Below, one piece after another: positions 25,827-34,595 of a DNA stretch of 46,613 nucleotides (the stretch's first letter is position 1; every line of letters begins with the position of its first letter). Below the pieces are notes generated by a model. It saw nothing but the letters and a program-made list of their open reading frames with translations, was not told the DNA's origin and did not search any database. This stretch comes from Candidatus Rikenella faecigallinarum (lineage in GTDB: Bacteria; Bacteroidota; Bacteroidia; Bacteroidales; Rikenellaceae), in assembly GCA_019113395.1 (NCBI GenBank), contig DXHL01000038.1, positions 1 through 46,613 on the forward strand, read 5' to 3'. The position numbers and the translations under genes were made by a program.

Positions 25827-28022
25827 ATGGATTTCATACTGCACTCCGACTTTGCCCCCACGGGCGACCAACCCGAAGCCATCGCCCAACTGACCCGCTC
25901 GATTCAGGAGGGAACACGCCACAACACCCTGCTCGGGGTAACGGGCTCGGGAAAGACCTTTACCATGGCCAACGTCATCCGCAACGTCGGAAAACCCACC
26001 CTCATCCTCAGCCACAACAAAACCCTCGCCGCACAACTCTACGGCGAGTTCCGCAGTTTCTTCCCGGAGAATGCTGTGGAGTACTTCGTCTCGTACTACG
26101 ACTACTACCAGCCCGAAGCCTACCTCCCCACCTCCGACACCTATATCGAAAAGGACCTCTCGATAAACGACGAAATCGAGAAACTGCGCCTGAGCACCAC
26201 CAGTTCGCTGCTCTCGGGCCGCAACGACGTGATTGTGGTCAGCTCCGTATCGTGTCTCTACGGTATCGGAAACCCCTCCGACTTCCACGCCAACACCATT
26301 CACATCAAACAGGGGGAAGACTTCCCGCGCCAGAAGCTGCTTTACCAGTTGGTGGACGGACTCTACTCGCGCAACGACATCGAGTTCAGCCGCGGCACCT
26401 TCCGCGTCTCGGGCGACACGGTCGATATCCACGTGGCCTACGGCGACAAAGCCTACCGCATCGTCCAGTGGGGCGACACGGTTGAGGAGATTCATGCCAT
26501 CGACCCCCTCACGGGCCAGCGCCTCGGACAACTCGACCGCGTCACCATCTACCCGGCCAACATCTTCGTCACCACCCGCGACCGTATCAACTCGGCCGTG
26601 ATTCAAATCCAGCACGACCTCTCGGCCCAGTACGACTTTTTTATGCAGCGCGGCGAAGAACAGTACGCCAAACGGCTCAAACAACGCGTCGAATACGACC
26701 TTGAGATGATAAAGGAGTTGGGCTACTGTTCGGGTATCGAGAACTACTCGCGCTACTTCGACGGCCGCGCTCCCGGCACGCGTCCCTTCTGTCTGCTGGA
26801 CTACTTCCCGGACGATTTTCTCATCATCATCGACGAGAGCCACGTGACGATTCCCCAAATCCGAGCCATGTACGGCGGCGACAACGCCCGCAAGAAAAAC
26901 CTCGTCGAATACGGGTTCCGTCTGCCGGCCGCCATCGACAACCGCCCCCTGAAGTTCGAAGAGTTCGAGGCTCTGGTACCCCAGGCCATATACGTCAGCG
27001 CCACCCCGGCCGACTACGAGCTAAACAAGTCGGAAGGGGTGGTGGTCGAACAGGTCATTCGTCCCACGGGGCTGCTCGACCCCGAAATCGAGATACGCCC
27101 CACGGCCGACCAAATCGACAACCTGATTGGCGAAATCGAAATCCGCGCCGAAAAGGACCAGCGTGTGCTGGTGACCACCCTCACCAAACGGATGGCCGAA
27201 GAGCTGACCAAATATTTCGAAAAGGTGGGTATCCGCTGCCGCTATATCCACTCGGATGTCGATACGCTGGAGCGCATCGAGATTATGGACGACCTGCGGG
27301 CCGGCCGTTTCGATGTGTTGGTGGGTGTCAATCTGTTGCGTGAGGGGCTGGACCTGCCCGAGGTCTCGCTGGTGGCCATTATGGATGCCGACAAGGAGGG
27401 TTTCCTGCGTTCGGCACGGTCGCTGACCCAAACCGCCGGTCGCGCCGCCCGACACCTCGAAGGACGGGTCATCATGTATGCCGACAAAATCACCGACTCG
27501 ATGCGCCAAACCATCGACGAAACGGAACGCCGCCGCGAAAAACAGATGAACTACAACCTCGCACACGGCATCACCCCGCAGGCGGTTCACAAGATGAGCA
27601 AATCGACCCTCGGCGAGGGTTCGCCGCTGGCAGCGTCGCTGCCCTCGGCCAAAGCGGCTGCGGCCGGCGCCACTACCATCGAACGTCCCTTCGGGCATCC
27701 GCAGACAAAAGGCGAAGGGGTGGTCTACGACATGGATGCGCCACTGTCGATGGTCGCCGACCCAGTCATGGAGTACATGTCGGCCTCCGACCTGGAGAGT
27801 GCCATTGCCCAGGCCCGCAGCATGATGGAACAGGCGGCCAAAGAGCTGGACTTTTTGGCTGCTGCCCGCTATCGCGACGAAATGTTCGCCCTCCAGCAGC
27901 GCCAGCAGGCCGCTACGGGGAGTGGCAAGGTCTCCCCGTCGATTCACAAGGAGAGCACCTCATCACCCCGCGAATCGAAAGCGGGCGTCGGCAAGTCGCG
28001 CAAACGCACCAAAATTCTATAA
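25827..28022 (+). CDS. uvrB: Excinuclease ABC subunit UvrB
   Basis: The 731-residue helicase-like protein checks damage in nucleotide excision repair after UvrA. It has Walker A VTGSGKT, the beta-hairpin region YDYYQPEAYLP, the DESH motif in LIIIDESHVTIPQ, helicase motifs ending TAGRAARH, and a C-terminal UVR motif (about residues 665-700, AAKELDFLAAARYRDEM). It is longer than the usual ~670 because of a proline/alanine/glycine-rich insertion (about residues 595-650) before the UVR motif. ATG 25827 gives the standard opening MDFILHSDFAPTGDQPEAI. Confidence 0.96.
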   Translation: MDFILHSDFAPTGDQPEAIAQLTRSIQEGTRHNTLLGVTGSGKTFTMANVIRNVGKPTLILSHNKTLAAQLYGEFRSFFPENAVEYFVSYYDYYQPEAYLPTSDTYIEKDLSINDEIEKLRLSTTSSLLSGRNDVIVVSSVSCLYGIGNPSDFHANTIHIKQGEDFPRQKLLYQLVDGLYSRNDIEFSRGTFRVSGDTVDIHVAYGDKAYRIVQWGDTVEEIHAIDPLTGQRLGQLDRVTIYPANIFVTTRDRINSAVIQIQHDLSAQYDFFMQRGEEQYAKRLKQRVEYDLEMIKELGYCSGIENYSRYFDGRAPGTRPFCLLDYFPDDFLIIIDESHVTIPQIRAMYGGDNARKKNLVEYGFRLPAAIDNRPLKFEEFEALVPQAIYVSATPADYELNKSEGVVVEQVIRPTGLLDPEIEIRPTADQIDNLIGEIEIRAEKDQRVLVTTLTKRMAEELTKYFEKVGIRCRYIHSDVDTLERIEIMDDLRAGRFDVLVGVNLLREGLDLPEVSLVAIMDADKEGFLRSARSLTQTAGRAARHLEGRVIMYADKITDSMRQTIDETERRREKQMNYNLAHGITPQAVHKMSKSTLGEGSPLAASLPSAKAAAAGATTIERPFGHPQTKGEGVVYDMDAPLSMVADPVMEYMSASDLESAIAQARSMMEQAAKELDFLAAARYRDEMFALQQRQQAATGSGKVSPSIHKESTSSPRESKAGVGKSRKRTKIL

Positions 28023-28273
28023 CAGGCTCTTCTGTCGGGACTACCCGTCTTGATAAAAATTCATGTATTCAGACTCCGCGTAGTTTGCTGCCACCGGAAG
28101 CGAAGAGCACGTTATGGCACCACTTGTCTTCCTTTCACATGGGGCAGCTGCGGTCTGTACGCAGAAAGTTTGTACGGCCTTCCTCGACCTCGCGCCCAGC
28201 CCCGAAACGGCAGAACCGCTTCTCTTTGTCACTCCAGACCTCCTTCCGAAAACCGACACATTTACGTATAAAT

Positions 28274-28290
28274 ACCTATGCAAAATAGGT
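28274..28290. promoter_or_regulatory. Possible operator palindrome upstream of the Hdr-like operon
   Basis: ACCTAT and ATAGGT, 6-bp arms with 5 bases between, lie 33 bases upstream of the -7 box, where a repressor or activator could bind. There is no match to a known site. Confidence 0.25.
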
Positions 28291-28323
28291 GATAACACTA
28301 TTCGGCCGTTTTCTGTTCCCTGC

Positions 28324-28331
28324 TACCTTTG
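28324..28331 (+). promoter_or_regulatory. -7 box of the Hdr-like operon
   Basis: TACCTTTG matches TAnnTTTG and lies 33 bases before the first start codon (28365). Confidence 0.5.
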
Positions 28332-28364
28332 TTTCGCTAAATAGTACCTCGACAACAACCTTCC

Positions 28365-29057
28365 ATGGGAAAATATTTCGACGAACTGATGCAGGACCCC
28401 CGTTTCCGCGAAGGCCTCAACGCCTGTATGAACTGCGGAGCGTGTACCGCGGTGTGTCCTGCAGCCGAATACTACAACTACGACCCCCGGCAAATCGTGG
28501 ACGACGTTCAGGCCAAAGATGACGCCAGCATCGAAGCCCTCCTGAAAAGCGATACGATATGGTACTGTGGAGAGTGCATGTCGTGCCGGCCGCGATGCCC
28601 GCGGGGAAACACCCCGGCATATGTGGTACAAGCCTTGCGCAAACTATCCCAGAAATACGGCTTCTTTACCGCTTCCGAAAAGGGGCGGCAACAGTATGCC
28701 CTCGGTAAAATATTGGGAGACAACATGCGTGAATTAGGCTACTGCGTGCATCCTACCCGTGTGGTTCCCAGCATGCACCCCGAACAGGGACCGGTATGGG
28801 CCTGGGTGCATGAACACGACAAAGAGCTCTTTGCACGCTTCACGGACAACTACATGAAACCGGGGCCCGGGCCGGCACGGGCCATCGACCCGGAGAGTCT
28901 CGAGGAGTTCCGGCGCATTTTCGACGTAAGCGGAGGTACGGAATTTTTGGAGAACATCGAGCGTCATTCGATGAAAAAAGCCGAAGAGTTGGGCATGACC
29001 CGGGAGGAATACCTGGAATATGTCTATACCTACAACAGCGGCAACCACACCCTCTAA
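28365..29057 (+). CDS. Heterodisulfide reductase subunit C-like 4Fe-4S protein
   Basis: This 230-residue protein carries two CxxCxxCxxxC clusters, the first at Cys21, 24, 27 and 31 (CMNCGACTAVCP) and the second at about Cys68, 71, 74 and 78 (CGECMSCRPRCPRG). The pattern is HdrC/QmoC-type, expected to hold two 4Fe-4S clusters passing electrons to the CCG subunit. Beyond residue 100 there is a C-terminal extension not typical of the ~190-residue methanogen HdrC. It is the first gene of a five-gene plus-strand run with short gaps. The electron donor and acceptor are unknown. Confidence 0.82.
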   Translation: MGKYFDELMQDPRFREGLNACMNCGACTAVCPAAEYYNYDPRQIVDDVQAKDDASIEALLKSDTIWYCGECMSCRPRCPRGNTPAYVVQALRKLSQKYGFFTASEKGRQQYALGKILGDNMRELGYCVHPTRVVPSMHPEQGPVWAWVHEHDKELFARFTDNYMKPGPGPARAIDPESLEEFRRIFDVSGGTEFLENIERHSMKKAEELGMTREEYLEYVYTYNSGNHTL

Positions 29058-29070
29058 CACCCGAACGACC

Positions 29071-30126
29071 ATGAAATACAGATACGCCAACTGGCAGGAG
29101 TACAGCAAAGAGATTGCCGACGACCACTACTACTACGCCCGCAGCTGCATCCGCCAAAACTTCTTCCCCGGCTCCGAAAAAGCCTTTCTGGACATCCTGC
29201 GCAACGACCTCGGGATGGACATCGTCGAAGACCCGCGCCACACCACCTGCACCGGTATCGGATATCACTCCGACGTGGTGCCGCTCGACACCACGATGGC
29301 CATCGTGGCACGGCAATTCTCGCTGATGACCGAGTGCGGGTATGAAAACTATGTGGCCTCGTGCATCACCTCGTTCGGGATTTACAGTGAGGTGCTGGAT
29401 ATGTGGCACCACTTCCCCGAACTCGAAGAAAAAGCCCGCGAAAACCTGTTCAAAGCTACGGGGCGTGAGTTTCGCAAACCGAAAATTCTGGTCCACACCT
29501 CGGACCTGATGTTCCACGTACGAAACAAAATCGCTGAAAAAAGCGTTCGCCGCCTGGTGAACGTCACCACCGGCGAACCACTCAAAGTGGTGGACCACAT
29601 CGGCTGCCACTACGCCAAAGTATTCCCTAAAAAAGGCATCGGCGGAGCTGAATTCCCTTACGTGTTGGCCGGTATGGTCGAAGCCTGGGGCGGACAGTCG
29701 GTCGATTATCCCGAACGCCGCCACTGCTGCGGTTTCGGCTTCCGTAACTACCTCGTACAGGCCAACCGCGGATACTCGGTCGCCAACTCCCAAAAGAAAC
29801 TCGAATCCATGGCCCCCTACAACCCCGACTTTATCGTGGCCAACTGTCCGGGCTGCGCCATGTTCCTCGACCGCTGGCAATTCACCCTCAACGCCATGAC
29901 CGGCAGCCACTATGCCATACCGGTGCTGACCTACGAAGAGATGGCCGGACTGGTGCTGGGCATAGACCCCTGGGACCTGGGGCTGCAGATGCACCAGGTG
30001 CCGGTCGAACCGCTGCTCGACAAACTCGGAGTCGAATACGACCCCTCGGCCAAATACCTCGGCAAGAACGGCAAATTCATCGGTCGCCCGCTGACGCCGG
30101 CAGACTATACCTCCGCACGACTCTAA
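29071..30126 (+). CDS. Heterodisulfide reductase subunit B-like CCG protein
   Basis: This 351-residue protein has two CCG-type domains, which in HdrB bind non-cubane 4Fe-4S clusters. The second domain is complete: HIGC, RRHCCGFG and VANCPGCAMF. The first is altered: Cys26, then TTCTG at 58-62 where a CCG is expected, then SCITS where CxxC is expected, so one site is likely degenerate. It starts 14 bases after the previous gene. An in-frame ATG at 29020 overlaps that gene and is not chosen. Confidence 0.8.
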   Translation: MKYRYANWQEYSKEIADDHYYYARSCIRQNFFPGSEKAFLDILRNDLGMDIVEDPRHTTCTGIGYHSDVVPLDTTMAIVARQFSLMTECGYENYVASCITSFGIYSEVLDMWHHFPELEEKARENLFKATGREFRKPKILVHTSDLMFHVRNKIAEKSVRRLVNVTTGEPLKVVDHIGCHYAKVFPKKGIGGAEFPYVLAGMVEAWGGQSVDYPERRHCCGFGFRNYLVQANRGYSVANSQKKLESMAPYNPDFIVANCPGCAMFLDRWQFTLNAMTGSHYAIPVLTYEEMAGLVLGIDPWDLGLQMHQVPVEPLLDKLGVEYDPSAKYLGKNGKFIGRPLTPADYTSARL

Positions 30127-30166
30127 ATCCATCCGAACTACCCCCTCAACAGAGACCCATACGCCC

Positions 30167-31171
30167 ATGACACAGGAAAAAATATTGGTAATCGGCGGCG
30201 GCATTGCCGGTCTGCAGGCGGCAGCCGCCCTGCGCGACGAAGGCTTCGAGCCGCTTATCATCGAGAAAGAGAGCTCCACCGGAGGACACGTATCCCGATG
30301 GGACCGACTCTTCCCCACTCAGAAACAGGCTCGGGAGGTGATAGAGGAGCTGACGGCCGCCACGGCGGGAATTGAGTCGGTGACCGACCGAGAAATCGTT
30401 TCGCTGACCCCCGAGGCTGACCGCGTGACGGCGACCACGACCACCGGAGAGCGTTTTACGGGTCGGGCAGCCGTAGTGGCCACCGGGTTCGACCTCTTCG
30501 ACGCACGGCTGAAAGAGGAGTACGGCTATGGTCTGTACGAGAATGTGATTACGTCGGCCGAACTGGAGGCAATGTTCCGCGCAGGCCGTGTCACCATGAA
30601 AAACGGCGATACCCCGAAACGGGTGGCCATTCTGCACTGCGTGGGGTCGCGCGACGAAAAGGTCGGACAAAACCACTGTTCGAAAGTGTGCTGCATCACC
30701 GGCATCAAACAGGCCATCGAACTGACCGAGGCGATACCGGGCGTACAGGTGATGAACTTTTACATGGACCTACGCGCCTTCGGCAACGGATATGAAGAGC
30801 TCTACCGCCGTTCGCAAATCGAAAACGGCGTCACCTATATCCGCGGCCGTATCTCCGAAGCGGGCGAAACCCACGAAAAACGCATCCAGCTCAAGGTGGA
30901 AGATACGCTGGTGGGCCGTCCCCTGCGCCTGACGGTGGACCTGCTGGTGCTGTTGGTCGGGATGCGTGCGCCGCAATGCTGCGGGTCGTTCGGGCTCCCC
31001 ACCCAGGCCAACGGGTTCTTCGCCCCGCGTGACCCCTACACGGGAAATGTCCAAAGTACGGTGCCGGGCATCTACCTGGCGGGGACAGCCACCGGGCCCA
31101 AGACCATCGGCGAAACGGTCAATGAGGCGGTTGCCGTGGCGCGCCGCATCCGGATGGATTTAGGGAAATAA
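30167..31171 (+). CDS. HdrA/QmoA-like FAD-dependent oxidoreductase
   Basis: This 334-residue flavoprotein has an N-terminal FAD-binding motif (ILVIGGGIAGLQAA, residues 6-19) and an HdrA signature, CVGSRDEK at about residue 158 followed by HCSKVCCITG with Cys171, 175 and 176. The C-terminal FAD region is GTATGPKTIGETVNEA. Methanogen HdrA is about 650 residues with ferredoxin domains; this short form resembles QmoA-type proteins of quinone-interacting complexes. It lies between the CCG protein and the small 4Fe-4S protein. Confidence 0.85.
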   Translation: MTQEKILVIGGGIAGLQAAAALRDEGFEPLIIEKESSTGGHVSRWDRLFPTQKQAREVIEELTAATAGIESVTDREIVSLTPEADRVTATTTTGERFTGRAAVVATGFDLFDARLKEEYGYGLYENVITSAELEAMFRAGRVTMKNGDTPKRVAILHCVGSRDEKVGQNHCSKVCCITGIKQAIELTEAIPGVQVMNFYMDLRAFGNGYEELYRRSQIENGVTYIRGRISEAGETHEKRIQLKVEDTLVGRPLRLTVDLLVLLVGMRAPQCCGSFGLPTQANGFFAPRDPYTGNVQSTVPGIYLAGTATGPKTIGETVNEAVAVARRIRMDLGK

Positions 31172-31203
31172 TACTCACATATATTCCTAATGCTTTAGTT
31201 CAT

Positions 31204-31272
31204 GCGGTTCGCAGAACCGCCGGCCTCTGCGCCCAAGCGGCTCTGCCGCTTCGGGGGGTGGGCGCAAGGCCG
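31204..31272 (+). other. Tandem strong hairpins just before the small 4Fe-4S gene
   Basis: Hairpin 1: GCGGTTC (31204-31210) with GAACCGC (31214-31220). Hairpin 2 is nested: CGGCCT (31221-31226), TGCGCCC (31228-31234) and AAGCGGC (31235-31241) pair with GCCGCTT (31245-31251), GGGCGCA (31260-31266) and AGGCCG (31267-31272). There is no U run. The second hairpin ends 8 bases before the ATG at 31281, so it could mask the ribosome site or stabilise mRNA ends. Confidence 0.7.
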
Positions 31273-31280
31273 AAAAAGCT

Positions 31281-31652
31281 ATGGACAAACTCCTCCTTTG
31301 GGAAAAATCATTGTTTCAGTCACATCGTTACCTCATGGACTTCGGATTCACCATCAACGCTCCGCGAGCCATCTACCTCGACAAGATAGACCCTACCCTG
31401 CGCGACCGTATCATCGCCCGCGAACGGACTACCCTGCTCTGCATCGGCTGCGGCAGTTGCACAGCCACCTGCACCGCCGGACAGTTCACTCCCTTCAGCC
31501 TCCGCAAGGTACAGCACCTGATACGCCGCGGGGAATACGCCGCAGCCAAAGAGGCGGTTCAAAACTGCATGATGTGCGGCAAGTGCCGCATGACCTGTCC
31601 GCGGGGTGTGAATACGCGCGCCGTGGTGCATACCCTGCTGCAGGAGCTTTAA
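31281..31652 (+). CDS. Small dicluster 4Fe-4S protein (HdrC-like)
   Basis: This 123-residue protein has two four-cysteine motifs: CIGCGSCTATC at about 54-64 and CMMCGKCRMTCPRG at about 96-109. This is the HdrC domain without the extension seen in the first gene of the run, so the cluster has two HdrC-type proteins. It begins after a strong hairpin and ends 71 bases before the membrane subunit gene. It likely passes electrons to that subunit. Confidence 0.8.
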   Translation: MDKLLLWEKSLFQSHRYLMDFGFTINAPRAIYLDKIDPTLRDRIIARERTTLLCIGCGSCTATCTAGQFTPFSLRKVQHLIRRGEYAAAKEAVQNCMMCGKCRMTCPRGVNTRAVVHTLLQEL

Positions 31653-31723
31653 CCCCTGTTCCTTGGCAGAGCCCCCTGCCCCTATCCTGATACCCAACCC
31701 GATATTCAAAACTTCACCCCGTT

Positions 31724-33553
31724 ATGTCAGCCGGTTCACCCTGGTTCTTCGACCCCTTCGTTATCCCTTTCTCCATCGGTGTGGTATGGCTCTTCAGTGC
31801 CATTATTTACAAATGGACACGATGGTTCGTCGCCCTGCCGGCCGACGACAAAGCCCTCGTCCGACACAACTTCTTCTCGGCCCGAAGCCTCAAAGCCCTC
31901 AAAGAGGCCGTCCTCGAATGCCTTATCCACCGGAAAATCTGGAAAACCAATCCCCTGCTCGGCTTCATGCACATGAGCCTGGCTCTGGGGTGGTTCCTGC
32001 TTATTGTGGTCGGCAAACTCGAAACCTCAACGTATATCCGGGATGCGGTCAATCCGCCGCATGTCCATGTCTTCTTCCGATACTTCTTCCCCGAAGAGCC
32101 CGCCTCCTATGCCCGACACTTCAACTATGCCCTGTTGATGGACTGTCTGTTAATTTTCGTGCTGTGCGGCGTGGCGCTGGCCTGGGGAAAACGGGCCTAC
32201 TCCCGCATGATGGGCATGAAACGCACGACACACCACACCCCCTTCGACCGCATTGCCCTCTCGACGCTGTGGCTCATCTTCCCGCTACGCTACCTGGCCG
32301 AATCGGTCACCTGCGGCGTCCACAACAGCGGCAGCTTCTTCACAGGCGGCACGGGCGACCTGCTCACCTCGGCACTCCCTGGGGGTGTGCTCTCGGCCAT
32401 GGAGTACCCCGCCTGGTGGGCCTATTCCATCGTACTGGGACTCTTTTTCGTCGCGCTGCCCTACTCCCGATACATGCACATCTTCACCGAAGTGCCGCTT
32501 ATCTTCCTGCGGGCCTACAAGGTGAAGTCGCGCCCCGAGGGGTCGTCGTTCGACAACTTCCAGATTCAGGCCTGTTCGCGCTGCGGCATCTGTCTCGACC
32601 CTTGTCCGCTGGCCGCAGACCTCAACATCAACAACATCCAACCGGCCTATTTCCTGCGTGACCGTCGCTACGGCCACCTGACGGAACAGGTGACCGACAC
32701 CTGCCTGCTGTGCGGCCGTTGTGCCGCGGCCTGCCCCGTAGGCATCGACCACGCCACGCTGCGCCTCAGCAGCCGCGTGGCGTTCGCCCGACAGGGCTCG
32801 CTCTACAATACGCCTCGATATGAGTTTCTGGCCACGACCGACGACCGTTCGTCGGGGACGGGCCGAGTGGGATTCTTTGCCGGTTGCATGACCCAGATGA
32901 CCCCCGGTATCCTGCGGTCGATGGAGAAAATCTTTGCGGCGGCAGGCGTCGATGTCTGGTGGGCCGACCGCAACGGCGGCGTCTGCTGCGGTCGGCCCAT
33001 GCGCCTCAGCGGCAACCTGCCGGCTGCCGAGCGTATGGAACGCTACAATACCGACCTCTTCCGCAAACACGGAATTACCACCCTGGTGACGGGCTGCCCC
33101 ATCTGCTACAAAAGTTTCACGCAGGAATACAAAGAGCTGCAGGCAATGGGTATACGAGTGCTCCACCACACCCAATACATTGCCGAACTGATTGCGGGAG
33201 GACGTCTGAAGACCTCGGTACTGCAAGCCTCCTATGCCTACCACGACCCGTGCGAACTGCGCGGCGTCTACTCCGAACCGCGGTACGTACTCTCGCACGT
33301 GGCAACGCTCACCAACGCCGAACCGCACGAAAAGGACCGCGTCCACTGCTGCGGCGGCAGCCTGGCCAACCTGACGCTCGACACCTCGGCACAAACCCGC
33401 GTGGGCGAGACGGTTGTGCGGAACCTGCTGGCAACGGGAGCCGAAACCATTGTGACAAGTTGCCCGCAGTGCAAGAAATCGCTGCAACGCTCGGCAGGCA
33501 ACGACAGGGTACGGGTCGTAGACCTCGCGGAGGTGGTGGCCGAAGCAGTGTAG
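31724..33553 (+). CDS. Membrane cytochrome b-like / 4Fe-4S / CCG-domain fusion (HdrE-HdrD-like)
   Basis: This 609-residue fusion has about five N-terminal membrane segments (near residues 12-30, 80-98, 139-158, 178-195, 225-245) with histidines in LLGFMHMSL and YMHIF that could bind heme b, as in NarI/HdrE. Then follow two 4Fe-4S motifs (about 283-294 and 326-337) and two complete CCG domains: GCM near 390, VCCGRPM near 421, GCPIC near 458; then DPCEL near 509, VHCCGG near 542 and SCPQC near 580. It is the likely quinone-linked membrane part of the complex. Confidence 0.82.
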   Translation: MSAGSPWFFDPFVIPFSIGVVWLFSAIIYKWTRWFVALPADDKALVRHNFFSARSLKALKEAVLECLIHRKIWKTNPLLGFMHMSLALGWFLLIVVGKLETSTYIRDAVNPPHVHVFFRYFFPEEPASYARHFNYALLMDCLLIFVLCGVALAWGKRAYSRMMGMKRTTHHTPFDRIALSTLWLIFPLRYLAESVTCGVHNSGSFFTGGTGDLLTSALPGGVLSAMEYPAWWAYSIVLGLFFVALPYSRYMHIFTEVPLIFLRAYKVKSRPEGSSFDNFQIQACSRCGICLDPCPLAADLNINNIQPAYFLRDRRYGHLTEQVTDTCLLCGRCAAACPVGIDHATLRLSSRVAFARQGSLYNTPRYEFLATTDDRSSGTGRVGFFAGCMTQMTPGILRSMEKIFAAAGVDVWWADRNGGVCCGRPMRLSGNLPAAERMERYNTDLFRKHGITTLVTGCPICYKSFTQEYKELQAMGIRVLHHTQYIAELIAGGRLKTSVLQASYAYHDPCELRGVYSEPRYVLSHVATLTNAEPHEKDRVHCCGGSLANLTLDTSAQTRVGETVVRNLLATGAETIVTSCPQCKKSLQRSAGNDRVRVVDLAEVVAEAV

Positions 33554-33605
33554 ATTTCACAAGAGGAGAGAAGGCATTCTCTCAATTCATTCTTCATTCT
33601 ATTCG

Positions 33606-33633
33606 AAAAGACCGCTCTCGGAGCGGTCTTTTT
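33606..33633 (+). terminator. Rho-independent terminator after the Hdr-like operon
   Basis: A 12-bp stem (33606-33617 with 33621-33632, loop TCG) ends in TTTTT. It closes the Hdr-like run before proC. Confidence 0.88.
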
Positions 33634-33709
33634 GTGTATTCCCTTATACGGGCAAAAAATATCGCATCAAAACCACCCGCGGAGCGTGTGGTTTCTCGTC
33701 CGTAAAAAG

Positions 33710-33717
33710 TATCTTTG
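33710..33717 (+). promoter_or_regulatory. -7 box of proC
   Basis: TATCTTTG matches TAnnTTTG, 18 bases before the GTG start. TGTG at 33687-33690 gives a weak -33 match with 19 bases between. Confidence 0.6.
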
Positions 33718-33735
33718 TAGAAAATTGATTCTGCT

Positions 33736-34509
33736 GTGAAAATCACTGTTATCGGTGCCGGCAACATGGGCGGTGCCATGATTCGCGGATGGATAGAGAG
33801 CGGCCACGTCACGCCGCAGGAGCTGACAGCCGTAGCGGTACACGAAACAACCCTTGAGGCAATGCGCACATTGGGGGTGACGGCTACGACCGATGCCGTG
33901 GAGGCTGTGCGGGAGGCGGAGGTGGTGATTCTGGCCGTCAAGCCCTGGCTGGTGGAGGGAGTGGCACAACAAATTGCCGACAGTGTACCGTCCCATGCCC
34001 TTGTGGGGTCGGTGGCTGCCGGAATTGACCTGAAGACGCTCGTTAAATCGTTTGGCGGCAGGGCTCTGTTCCGCATCATGCCCAACACCGCGGTGCGGGT
34101 GCGGCAGGGGATGACCTTCCTGACCGCAGCAGGTGCCACGGAGGCACAACGCCAAACCATGACCGCGCTGTTCGAGGCGCTGGGACGGGTAATGGAGGTT
34201 CCGGAGGCTCAGTTGGATAGTTGTATGGCAGTGGCTTCGTGCGGAATTGCCTATGCTCTGCGTTATGTGCGGGCTGCCATGGAGGGGGGCATCGAGTTGG
34301 GGTTGAAGCCTGCCGCAGCACAGGAGATGGTGGCACAAACCTTGATTGGGGCAGCCGAGTTGCTCCTGCAGACGGGTAACCACCCCGAAGTCGAAATTGA
34401 CCGGGTGACCACCCCGGGCGGAGTGACGATTCGGGGCCTGAACGCCATGGAGGCCCACGGATTCAGTCACGCCGTTATCGAGGGTCTCAAAGCCTCGACC
34501 GTCAAATAA
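33736..34509 (+). CDS. proC: Pyrroline-5-carboxylate reductase
   Basis: The 257-residue NADPH enzyme makes proline from pyrroline-5-carboxylate. Visible are ITVIGAGNMGGAMIRGW at the N-terminus, ILAVKPWLV, RIMPNTAVRVRQG and the C-terminal signature TTPGGVTIRGLNAMEAHGF. The start is GTG, placed right after the promoter; no earlier in-frame start is available past the terminator. proB, the first step of proline synthesis, is in this window at 40522, but proA is not. Confidence 0.95.
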   Translation: MKITVIGAGNMGGAMIRGWIESGHVTPQELTAVAVHETTLEAMRTLGVTATTDAVEAVREAEVVILAVKPWLVEGVAQQIADSVPSHALVGSVAAGIDLKTLVKSFGGRALFRIMPNTAVRVRQGMTFLTAAGATEAQRQTMTALFEALGRVMEVPEAQLDSCMAVASCGIAYALRYVRAAMEGGIELGLKPAAAQEMVAQTLIGAAELLLQTGNHPEVEIDRVTTPGGVTIRGLNAMEAHGFSHAVIEGLKASTVK

Positions 34510-34595
34510 CCCTCCCCTAAACGGGTCGCTCAAATCGTAAGAATACTTTTCACGCTCGGGACACGCTGCCCGAAAGGAATACAATAACCGCTCGT

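Larger units (their letters stand above)
28023..28364. other. Gap between uvrB and the Hdr-like operon
   Basis: Short open frames occur on both strands here but none has a recognisable family or credible start. The stretch contains a small palindrome (28274-28290) and a -7 box near its end. No terminator with a U run was seen after uvrB. Confidence 0.5.

Noticed and set aside
28050-28344. Several small frames between uvrB and the Hdr-like operon
   Set aside because: They overlap on both strands with no recognisable family and occupy the promoter region.
28365-33553. True methanogen-type heterodisulfide reductase
   Set aside because: The flavoprotein lacks ferredoxin domains, a CCG site is degenerate and no coenzyme M/B genes are present; a Qmo/Hdr-like complex is a better description.
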